Origin: DTU018 sp003444615
Lineage (GTDB): Bacteria > Bacillota > Syntrophomonadia > Syntrophomonadales > Syntrophomonadaceae
DNA: 5,509 bases
Reading direction: 5' to 3'
NCBI GenBank assembly: GCA_049656905.1
Contig: JBASMO010000139.1
Location: 1-5,509, forward strand
Shown here: positions 1 through 5,413 of the stretch, piece by piece
Numbering within the stretch: position 1 is the stretch's first letter
Layout of the letters: every line of letters starts with the position of its first letter
Notes under the pieces: generated by a model
What the model was told of the DNA's origin: nothing
The model's input: only the letters and a program-made list of their open reading frames with translations
Database searches by the model: none
Program-made: the position numbers and the translations under genes

Positions 1-566
1 ACTTCAGCTATCACCGTTTTGGCTGCCATAGCCATGATGGGGTTAAAATTTTGCATAGTTCCGTGGTACATCAGGTTACCAGCCTTATCAGCTGTTTTGG
101 CATGCAACAGAGCGAAATCGGCTTTAATGGGCAGTTCAAGTAAATAGGGGTTCCCCTCGACTTCAACTACCTGTTTACCTTCCTCCACCACAGTACCCAG
201 CCCGGTGGGCGTCAACACTCCCCCTAATCCGTAACCAGCGGCACGGATGCGTTCAGCCAGGGTTCCCTGGGGCATTAAGACCACTTTTTTGATTTCGCCG
301 GAATTCATCTGCCTTCCGGTCTCGGGATTGGTACCTATATGTGATGCGATCAGTTGAGAAATGCGATGATTGACAACCAACTTGCCGACACCTACATCCA
401 CAAACCCGGTGTCATTGCAGATGACCGTCAAATCGGTGGTACCCTGTTCGATCAAAGCATCCACCAGAGTCTCAGGTGTACCCACTGCCATAAAGCCCCC
501 AATCATGACGGTGGCACCGTTTTTTATTTGTCGTACAGCTGCAGCAGCATCAGTAATTGCTGCCAT
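1..566 (-). CDS. Class I CoA-transferase, subunit A (AtoD/ScoA type), 3'-truncated by window edge
   Basis: Alpha subunit of a two-subunit 3-oxoacid/short-chain acyl CoA-transferase, which moves CoA between a donor such as acetyl-CoA, acetoacetyl-CoA or succinyl-CoA and a free acid in the cytoplasm. I translated it by hand from the ATG at 566-564. 188 full codons are visible of a usual 215-230, and there is no internal stop. Residues 16-31 (NGATVMIGGFMAVGTP) fit the CoA-transferase signature 1, with the GGF oxyanion-hole loop at 23-25. IGTNPETGRQMNSGE and PQGTLAERIRAAGYGLGG further on are typical of AtoD-like subunits. The catalytic Glu belongs to subunit B, which should lie just beyond the left edge. 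An SD (AAGGAGG at 581-575) precedes the ATG. It follows the MaoC gene by 36 nt and is probably co-transcribed with it. The substrate cannot be read from sequence: acetate/butyrate, acetoacetate or a branched acid are all possible. Confidence 0.92.
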   Translation of the reverse strand, partial: MAAITDAAAAVRQIKNGATVMIGGFMAVGTPETLVDALIEQGTTDLTVICNDTGFVDVGVGKLVVNHRISQLIASHIGTNPETGRQMNSGEIKKVVLMPQGTLAERIRAAGYGLGGVLTPTGLGTVVEEGKQVVEVEGNPYLLELPIKADFALLHAKTADKAGNLMYHGTMQNFNPIMAMAAKTVIAE

Positions 567-602
567 GTCAACCCCCTCCTTAAAGATGCCCAATGCTGGC
601 AA

Positions 603-1052
603 TTAAAGGTGTTTTATTTTGTCGCGGAATTTTTCCAGGGGAGGCATGACTGTTACGTAGCCATCGATCACGACGGTACCGTGTTGGTTGGTAAAGGTAA
701 GCTTCATGGTTACCAGGTTTTTCGCTTCGTCTTTTTCAATTACTTCTCCCCGGGCGGTGATGGTATCCCCGATCATAACGGGAGCCAAGTAGCGCGAACT
801 GCTTTCCACGGCGATGGTTCCCAATCCGGGCAGTTTGGTCCCCAGGACGGGAGCGATCAGGGAAGCGGCAATGGGGCCATGAGCAATTCGCTGCTTAAAA
901 GGAGTGATCTTAGCATATTCTTCATTCATATGCATTGGGTTAAAGTCACCTGTGATTCCTGCAAACAAATAGACATCAGTCTCACTGATAGTTTTAGAAA
1001 AACTGGCCGAATCACCGATTTGAATTTCTTTAATGGTCTTGCCTATTTCCAA
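603..1052 (-). CDS. MaoC-family (R)-specific enoyl-CoA hydratase, TTG start
   Basis: A 149-aa single hot-dog-fold protein of the MaoC/PhaJ family, which hydrates trans-2-enoyl-CoA to (R)-3-hydroxyacyl-CoA. Residues 30-41 (FAGITGDFNPMH) form the hydratase-2 motif with catalytic Asp36 and His41 intact. RIAHGPIAASL (55-65) is the usual following helix. Length is normal for PhaJ-like hydratases (about 135-160 aa). The start is TTG at 1052-1050: an in-frame TAA lies two codons upstream, the next in-frame ATG (Met40) would delete Asp36, and an SD-like AAAGGGTGG (1067-1059) sits 6 nt before the TTG. The CoA-transferase gene begins 36 nt after its stop, so the two are likely one operon. MaoC hydratases act in beta-oxidation-like pathways, PHA precursor supply, or next to thiolase-fold aldolases in steroid side-chain loss. 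The family is certain and the substrate is not. Confidence 0.93.
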   Translation of the reverse strand: MEIGKTIKEIQIGDSASFSKTISETDVYLFAGITGDFNPMHMNEEYAKITPFKQRIAHGPIAASLIAPVLGTKLPGLGTIAVESSSRYLAPVMIGDTITARGEVIEKDEAKNLVTMKLTFTNQHGTVVIDGYVTVMPPLEKFRDKIKHL

Positions 1053-1128
1053 AAGTTACCACCCTTTCCTGTGCAGTATATGGGGATGGGATTCAGATTC
1101 ATCCCTCCTTTCGTAGCTTTTACCTGTT

Positions 1129-1144
1129 ATAAAGCAAGCTTTAT
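1129..1144. promoter_or_regulatory. Palindrome upstream of MaoC, possible operator or hairpin
   Basis: ATAAAGC (1129-1135) and GCTTTAT (1138-1144) form a perfect 7-bp dyad around AA. A second outer dyad (CTG 1124-1126 with CAG 1147-1149) extends the symmetry to 26 bp with one mismatch and one wobble. On the minus strand the right part includes TATAAC (1130-1125), a possible -10 hexamer without a good -35. The position, about 75-90 nt before the MaoC start, suits an operator over a promoter for MaoC and the CoA-transferase. No regulator is identifiable. Confidence 0.3.
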
Positions 1145-1210
1145 GCCAGCCTGGGATAGCCGCATATGCTGGGAAATAGGTGACAGACACCGGTTTTTTT
1201 AACCGGTGCC
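1145..1210. repeat. REP-like palindromic element (nested hairpins)
   Basis: The core is an 8-bp perfect inverted repeat, CACCGGTT (1188-1195) and AACCGGTG (1201-1208), with a 5-nt T loop (A on the minus strand). The left CACC can instead pair with GGTG at 1179-1182, so GGTGACAGACACC and the CCGGTG arm are mutually exclusive folds. A further pair, CCAGC (1146-1150) with GCTGG (1168-1172), encloses the palindrome GCATATGC (1162-1169). From memory, motifs like GGTGACAGACACC recur in intergenic palindromic repeats of several bacteria. I could not check copy number, so the REP label is tentative. Confidence 0.35.
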
Positions 1211-1326
1211 CAAGACATGAAAGTCACAAATAAAGACAGGGGATGCATAAGGCAATATTAAAACGTGTGCGAAAGAGGTTGACAGCTTTGCCACAGATTT
1301 GCCATAGGTGGCACGCAGACAGGTAG

Positions 1327-1348
1327 GGGGCGACGACTCTGTCGCCCC
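1327..1348 (-). terminator. GC-rich hairpin after thiolase-like gene, no U-tract
   Basis: A perfect 8-bp inverted repeat, GGGGCGAC (1327-1334) and GTCGCCCC (1341-1348), with a 6-nt loop. It begins 8 nt after the TAA of the thiolase-like gene. The minus-strand sequence after the stem (CTACCTGTCTGC) has no run of U, so it is not a textbook intrinsic terminator. It may act as an mRNA 3'-end stabiliser or a weak terminator. The structure is seen directly; the role is inferred. Confidence 0.45.
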
Positions 1349-1355
1349 GCAACGA

Positions 1356-2546
1356 TTACCAATCCAATTCCTTTTCCAGCATGATAAGCACTGTCCACAG
1401 GGTCCCGCCGAACCCTGATGCCAGGGCATGCTTTACCTCTTTTTTTATCTGGTGGGGGCCGGCGTTGCCCCTGATCTGGAGAGCTGCTTCAGCTACTCTG
1501 GCTAAAGCAGTAGCGCCAATGGGATTGGCAGAAGTTACCCCTCCCGAAGGGTTTATAGGCATACGGCCATCTATGTTCAATTCCCCATTCTCGAGCATTT
1601 TTACATGCTCATCACCTTCCAGCAGGAAGAACTCGCGTATCCATTCAACTCCCCACCAGGAGGAAGGGTCATACATTTCAAAGACATCAAAGTATTCGAG
1701 AGGGTTAGTGATACCATTGCGCTCAAACAGTATTCGGGCGGCGCGACGATGGCTGGTCTCTGGTAGTTCCCAGGCAAAGTTATTGGAGACCGTTTCTTCC
1801 TTGTGTACCGCGATGTGATCCCTTACCCATACCGGAGTAGAACTTACGGCTTTGGCTTTTTCCTCACAGGCAAGGATAATGACACAGGCACCATCGCTCT
1901 GGGAGCACATATGGATAAGTCTAAGCTCTCCCACCAGAGGAGGAGAAGTATTCATCAGGTGGTCCAGTTGTTCGTATTCCAGTCCAAATCTTCGATGAGC
2001 TCTGGGGTTCAGGGCTGCATTTTTGTCCATCATGATACGGTAGGTCATCGCTGCTCTCCGGGCACGGTCTGCCCCGAATTCCTCTATAATATTATTGGCT
2101 GGCGCTCCCAGCAATGCGCCGGTCTGAAAATGACGCATCCATAAAGCGTCGGCCATATTGGTAATACCCGCAGTGGTACTGCCGGCTTCCTGCAGTTTCT
2201 CAAATCCGATGGCCATAACTACATCATACATTCCCGAAGCTACCAGATTATCGGCGGCGCAGACGAGAGTGGCGCCGGTAGTACCGCCGGTGGTGATTCG
2301 AAATTGGGATTTGCCAAAGGCTCCTGTGCCCAGCACATGCCATAGGTCAGGCTGGTGTATGCTTTCGAACAGTTCCATATTGCCGTGCACAATGCAATCT
2401 ACATCATCCAGTGTCAAGTTAGCATCGCGCAGGGCGGCGCGAACAGCTTCATTTATCATTTCCGGTTGGTTTTGATGCTCTTTGTGGCTGGAGTATTCGG
2501 TCTGACCTATACCTACTATACCTACATTTCTCGATTTCCGACCCAT
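1356..2546 (-). CDS. Thiolase-fold (SCP-x/lipid-transfer type) protein lacking the catalytic residues
   Basis: A 396-aa cytoplasmic protein with the thiolase-superfamily layout of SCP-x-type thiolases: N-terminal VGIVGIGQTEYS (8-19), MAIGFEKL (111-118), INPSGGVTSANPIGATALARVAEA (331-354), and a GFGGT C-terminal turn (378-382). Length is normal for this branch (about 385-400). Ungapped comparison with remembered human SCP-x motifs puts Gly88 (TTGGTTGAT) where the nucleophilic Cys of NNNCATGST belongs, Tyr292 (MYDPS) at the His of HDCF, Asn341 (ANP) at the His of GHP, and Leu375 at the His of the C-terminal HxxG. It is therefore unlikely to be an ordinary acetyl-CoA acyltransferase. Cys-less members include the Ltp2 retro-aldolase, which works with a DUF35 zinc/OB-fold partner; none is visible here. 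The ATG at 2546 follows SD AGGGAGG with a 7-nt spacer. It lies 68 nt after the PHP gene. Confidence 0.85.
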   Translation of the reverse strand: MGRKSRNVGIVGIGQTEYSSHKEHQNQPEMINEAVRAALRDANLTLDDVDCIVHGNMELFESIHQPDLWHVLGTGAFGKSQFRITTGGTTGATLVCAADNLVASGMYDVVMAIGFEKLQEAGSTTAGITNMADALWMRHFQTGALLGAPANNIIEEFGADRARRAAMTYRIMMDKNAALNPRAHRRFGLEYEQLDHLMNTSPPLVGELRLIHMCSQSDGACVIILACEEKAKAVSSTPVWVRDHIAVHKEETVSNNFAWELPETSHRRAARILFERNGITNPLEYFDVFEMYDPSSWWGVEWIREFFLLEGDEHVKMLENGELNIDGRMPINPSGGVTSANPIGATALARVAEAALQIRGNAGPHQIKKEVKHALASGFGGTLWTVLIMLEKELDW

Positions 2547-2579
2547 GAATATTCCTCCCTTATATGAAAAACAAACTAG

Positions 2580-2594
2580 AGAACAGGGTGTTCT
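2580..2594. promoter_or_regulatory. Perfect 6-bp dyad in the PHP/thiolase-like gap
   Basis: AGAACA (2580-2585) and TGTTCT (2589-2594) flank a GGG centre, 34-48 nt before the thiolase-like ATG. It could be a repressor operator or a small RNA hairpin in the intercistronic leader. It resembles the Bacillus LexA box (GAAC-N4-GTTC), but the spacing here is N5 and the genes are not SOS genes, so LexA is not claimed. Confidence 0.25.
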
Positions 2595-2614
2595 TATCCT
2601 ATGCTTGTTTGGTG

Positions 2615-3166
2615 TTATCCCCTGGCATAACCGCAGGTGAATTCCCCCTGCTTGATTTGTCTTATTATTGTGTCCTTGTCGCGGCAGCAGTCTAATTCTA
2701 TCCAGGTTCTTCCGCAGGACAGCCTGTCATGAGAGTCGTCACTGGCTATCCTGGGATAGTTTAGCCGGGGGTCATTGAATTCCGGAGTAAGAAATCCCAT
2801 ATGGGTGTTCTCAATAGCGTCAACAGGATACTGTTGTAATACATCAGCAATGCACTCTAGGATTTGCTTTACGGATAATCCATAGGCAGCCGGATGGTTA
2901 AATACATACAGCTTCTCATGATCACCTTCGATCTGGTTGATATGCACGTACCCCCAGCGGGTGCTTACTGTCAATTCTATGCCTACAAACACTAGCAGGT
3001 CGGTTTTTACTGCCGCCAGCTCTTTTCTATAATTAGGTTTGAGGAGGTGATCATGGTCTGTGTAAGCTATAAAATCAAAACCTAAGCCGGTATATATGTC
3101 AGCTGCCTGCTGGGGGCTAAGGTTCCCATCTGAAGCAGTGGTATGAATGTGCAGCTGCCCTTTCAG
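2615..3166 (-). CDS. PHP-domain metal-dependent hydrolase, probable CTG start
   Basis: A 183-aa protein of the PHP superfamily (COG0613/CehA-McbA-like), small predicted phosphoesterases or metallohydrolases with a multinuclear metal site. The ligand motifs are complete: HIHTTASDG (His6, His8, Asp13), TDHD (Asp37, His38), GIE (Glu64), NHP (His91) and SDDSHD (Asp143/Asp144, His146). The frame has no ATG, GTG or TTG upstream of these motifs. The first such codon, GTG at 2992, would give 125 aa and remove both HxH and TDHD. CTG at 3166-3164 gives MKGQLHIHT, the usual N-terminus of the family, and lies 5 nt after AAGGAGGTG (3180-3172), a full anti-SD match. The gene starts 42 nt after the acyl-CoA dehydrogenase TAG and in the same frame. 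Its role in an acyl-CoA cluster is unknown. It may hydrolyse a phosphate or amide-type metabolite; no substrate can be read from the sequence. Confidence 0.85.
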   Translation of the reverse strand: MKGQLHIHTTASDGNLSPQQAADIYTGLGFDFIAYTDHDHLLKPNYRKELAAVKTDLLVFVGIELTVSTRWGYVHINQIEGDHEKLYVFNHPAAYGLSVKQILECIADVLQQYPVDAIENTHMGFLTPEFNDPRLNYPRIASDDSHDRLSCGRTWIELDCCRDKDTIIRQIKQGEFTCGYARG

Positions 3167-3171
3167 ATGAA

Positions 3172-3180
3172 CACCTCCTT
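3172..3180 (-). promoter_or_regulatory. Ribosome binding site that fixes the CTG start of the PHP gene
   Basis: AAGGAGGTG on the minus strand matches the 16S rRNA 3' end over nine bases. The spacer to CTG (3166) is 5 nt. The next in-frame CTG (3154) would sit 17 nt away, which is too far. This is the main evidence for non-AUG initiation. Confidence 0.8.
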
Positions 3181-3208
3181 TAAGTAGCTTTACGCCTGGA
3201 TGATTCTC

Positions 3209-5035
3209 CTAAAAACCGTCTTCGGGAACACTCAGCGCAGAGTCGTCGCCTTCCTCCATAACCAGTTGGAGGGTAAGAATCTTGGGAACTATATTCATGA
3301 TGTAGAATTTGGCACTGCTGATTTTGCCTTGGTAGAAAGGGATGTCATAGTGGTCAGGTTCCAGCTTTTCCAGTTGGGCAGCAGCAACCAGTGCCTGGCT
3401 TAACAGCAGTGAACCGCAGTATAGCATTGATGTTGCGTGCAAAATCCTGGTGGAATAAAGGGGCATCATGGCTATTTTGCCGGAAGTCAGATATCCCTGG
3501 AGAGCTGCCAGTATCTGTTGATAAGCATGAAAAGCCCGGGAAAGCATAGCCAATTCTTTGGTGAACTTTCCATTGTCTTTGTGTTCTTCAATAAACAGTT
3601 TGATTTCCTTTAACCACTTTCTAAAGGGTTTGCCCTGGCCCATCAAAAATTTTCGGCCTACCAGATCCATGGACTGAATATAGTTTGTGCCCTCCCAAAG
3701 GGAATGAATTTTACAGTCGCGGGCAATCTGAGCAACCGGGTATTCCTCAATAAATCCGTAGCCTCCATACACCTGGATGGCTTCGGCTACCATTTTCCAA
3801 ACCATGTCTGATGCATAGGCCTTGCACAGGGGTGTATTGATCTGTACCATTATATCGGCAAATTCCCGCTGGGCAGGATCAGGACTGTCGTGGGAAAGGT
3901 CTATATAATAATATGTTTTAACTATAAGTGCCCGGAGAGCTTCCACTACTGATTTCTGATATAGCAGCATGCGGCGAATATCTTCGTGCTGGATAAGCTT
4001 CACCCGGGGTCCTTTAAGATCAGTTATCAGCCGGCCCTGCACTCTTTCCTTAGCATATTGGAGCGAGTTTTCATAAGCCTGATATGCATTGGCCAGAGCC
4101 ATAATGCTCACCCCCAGGCGTTCCTCGTTCATCATATTAAACATTTGTTTCATACCTTGACCCCGGCCATCCTCTCCTGGAGGATCTCCCAGGAGAATTC
4201 CCCGGCAGTTGTCGTTTTCTCCATAAGATAAAACACAGGTAGCCGATCCCTTGACTCCCATTTTGTTTTCAATGCTCACGGTTTGAACATCATTAGGAGC
4301 ATCTATACTGCCGTCATCATTTACCCAGTATTTGGGTACCATAAATAGAGAGATGCCGGCGGTGCCTTCCCTGGCTCCGTCTATACGGGCTAGGACCAAA
4401 TGAATTATGTTTTCCACCAAATCGTGGTCACCGGCAGTAATAAACTGTTTGGTCCCCTTGATCTTATAGATGCCGGGAACATCAGTAGGATAAGCTTTGG
4501 TCAAAATGTCGCCTACATCAGAGCCGGCTCCAGGCTCAGTTAAATTCATGGTGCCGCCCCACTGCCCGCTGAACATTTTGGGCAGAAACAGGTTTTGGTA
4601 TTTTGAGTCAGCATATTTTTGAATGACTCCGGCAGCTCCAGCGGTCAGGCCCCAGTAAATGACCAGTGCCATGTTTGCTGCCATCAAGGTTTCGGCAATA
4701 GAACAGTTCACACTGAGCGGTATTTTGCCTTCGGTTTGCCGATCTGCGGATTGAGGGCCTAAGCCAGCTTCCATTACTTTTAGATAAGCAGGCTTGAAAG
4801 ACGGCGGAGTTTTTACTTGTCCATCCACCAACTGTGCATGGAGCTGATCACCATCATCGTTGGTAGGAGCTAAAACTTCTTTGGCCAGCTTATATGCTAA
4901 GTCCAAATAGATGTCGATATCATCCAGAGTATAGTAGTCTTTGTAAGCATCAAGGGAAAGCAGCTTTTCCATGTCCAGCCATTCTTTATAAATGAATTGG
5001 TGGTCCCTATGGTTGAATAGGTAATTAGTGGCCAT
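3209..5035 (-). CDS. Acyl-CoA dehydrogenase, long (about 600-aa) family with C-terminal extension
   Basis: A 608-aa FAD-dependent dehydrogenase that oxidises an acyl-CoA to the trans-2-enoyl-CoA and should pass electrons to electron-transfer flavoprotein. Residues 1-40 resemble the short N-terminal segment of the long family, the helical N domain runs to about 160, and NLTEPGAGSDV (164-174) is signature 1 in the beta domain. YGGYGFIEEYP (423-433) followed by RDCKIHSLWEGT (439-450) is signature 2, with the catalytic base Glu448 in EGT. Residues about 470-605 form the extra helical C-terminal domain found in DmdC (methylmercaptopropionyl-CoA dehydrogenase) and related clostridial and deltaproteobacterial enzymes; classical enzymes stop near 380-400. 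The ATG at 5035 follows SD AGGGGGG with a 6-nt spacer. It is the first gene of the minus-strand cluster, with a possible promoter at 5194-5166. The family is certain; the substrate (short-chain, branched or aromatic) is not. Confidence 0.95.
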   Translation of the reverse strand: MATNYLFNHRDHQFIYKEWLDMEKLLSLDAYKDYYTLDDIDIYLDLAYKLAKEVLAPTNDDGDQLHAQLVDGQVKTPPSFKPAYLKVMEAGLGPQSADRQTEGKIPLSVNCSIAETLMAANMALVIYWGLTAGAAGVIQKYADSKYQNLFLPKMFSGQWGGTMNLTEPGAGSDVGDILTKAYPTDVPGIYKIKGTKQFITAGDHDLVENIIHLVLARIDGAREGTAGISLFMVPKYWVNDDGSIDAPNDVQTVSIENKMGVKGSATCVLSYGENDNCRGILLGDPPGEDGRGQGMKQMFNMMNEERLGVSIMALANAYQAYENSLQYAKERVQGRLITDLKGPRVKLIQHEDIRRMLLYQKSVVEALRALIVKTYYYIDLSHDSPDPAQREFADIMVQINTPLCKAYASDMVWKMVAEAIQVYGGYGFIEEYPVAQIARDCKIHSLWEGTNYIQSMDLVGRKFLMGQGKPFRKWLKEIKLFIEEHKDNGKFTKELAMLSRAFHAYQQILAALQGYLTSGKIAMMPLYSTRILHATSMLYCGSLLLSQALVAAAQLEKLEPDHYDIPFYQGKISSAKFYIMNIVPKILTLQLVMEEGDDSALSVPEDGF

Positions 5036-5152
5036 TATAATCCCCCCTATGACTTGATTGTCCGAATGAACTCTGAGCCTCCTCTATGGAATGATATTTA
5101 TTATGACAAAGCAACATTTATGCCATTAAACCCAGGCCGATATAATCACCAT

Positions 5153-5169
5153 TAAAGGACTAGTCTTTA
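5153..5169. promoter_or_regulatory. Dyad overlapping the predicted dehydrogenase transcription start
   Basis: TAAAG (5153-5157) and CTTTA (5165-5169) are 5-bp inverted arms, and the centre contains the 8-bp palindrome GACTAGTC (5158-5165). The site covers the proposed -10 edge and start point of the minus-strand promoter, which is where a repressor would bind. The symmetry is seen in the sequence; operator function is inferred. Confidence 0.3.
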
Positions 5170-5194
5170 GAAGCGGCAGTTTGACGTGTGACAA
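5166..5194 (-). promoter_or_regulatory. Candidate sigma-A promoter for the minus-strand cluster
   Basis: On the minus strand, TTGTCA (5194-5189, 5/6 to TTGACA) and TCTAAA (5171-5166, 4/6 to TATAAT) are separated by 17 bp. Transcription would start near 5159, giving a leader of about 125 nt before the acyl-CoA dehydrogenase ATG. This is the best-spaced pair I found upstream of the cluster. It rests on consensus matching alone. Confidence 0.35.
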
Positions 5195-5413
5195 TGATTG
5201 CATAGATTAGGCTGCATCTGCTTAAGAATTGAGTCCCGGGTGTACTGTTCAAAGTGACATAATTGACAGCAGAGGTGTAACAAATGTCATAGATGTGAAA
5301 ATAATCATCGCTGTATGGTTGCGGGACCATGAAGGTATCGTCCTCTACAGGGAATAAACTGTCAGGGAAAGGAAAATCAGATGGCTGCGGCGTATTAAAA
5401 ACTAAGAACTATT

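Larger units (their letters stand above)
1053..1355. other. 303-nt structured intergenic region between thiolase-like and MaoC genes
   Basis: No family-recognisable gene is found here on either strand. In the direction of transcription it contains a GC-rich hairpin right after the thiolase-like stop (1348-1327), a 7-nt direct repeat TTTGCCA spaced by 11 (1287-1293, 1298-1304), a REP-like hairpin group (1210-1145), a palindrome (1144-1129), an orphan strong SD AAAGGAGGG (1111-1103), and the weaker SD of MaoC (1067-1059). A 19-codon frame (1102-1043) overlaps the MaoC start, but its ATG sits too close to the orphan SD to be convincing. The length is unusual compared with the 36-68 nt gaps elsewhere in the cluster, so this may be a boundary between two transcripts or an internal regulatory site. 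Confidence 0.6.

Noticed and set aside
354..1202. 282-codon plus-strand open frame, longer than the MaoC gene it covers
   Set aside because: It is antisense to the MaoC and CoA-transferase genes, both of which have clear family motifs, and its own translation shows no recognisable domain.
1188..1208. Intrinsic terminator at the CACCGGTT/AACCGGTG hairpin
   Set aside because: The T/A run lies in the loop, not after the stem, on both strands.
1279..1307. Plus-strand promoter with TTGACA at 1279-1284
   Set aside because: No acceptable -10 at 16-18 bp and no plus-strand gene downstream.
1199..1429. 76-codon minus-strand frame with a CxxC-like stretch at the end of the thiolase-like gene
   Set aside because: It overlaps the thiolase-like 3' end in another frame, and its Cys pairs come from out-of-frame reading. 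It is not a DUF35 zinc protein.
1356..2546. Calling the thiolase-like gene a pseudogene because its active site is lost
   Set aside because: The frame is full length, has a good SD and start, and the surrounding structural motifs are well conserved, so selection appears to be maintained.
2580..2594. LexA/SOS box
   Set aside because: The half-sites are separated by five bases, not four, and the flanking genes have no SOS role.
5172..5220. 16-codon Cys/His-rich minus-strand frame starting at ATG 5218
   Set aside because: It has no SD, is very short, and overlaps the candidate promoter; chance is the simplest explanation.
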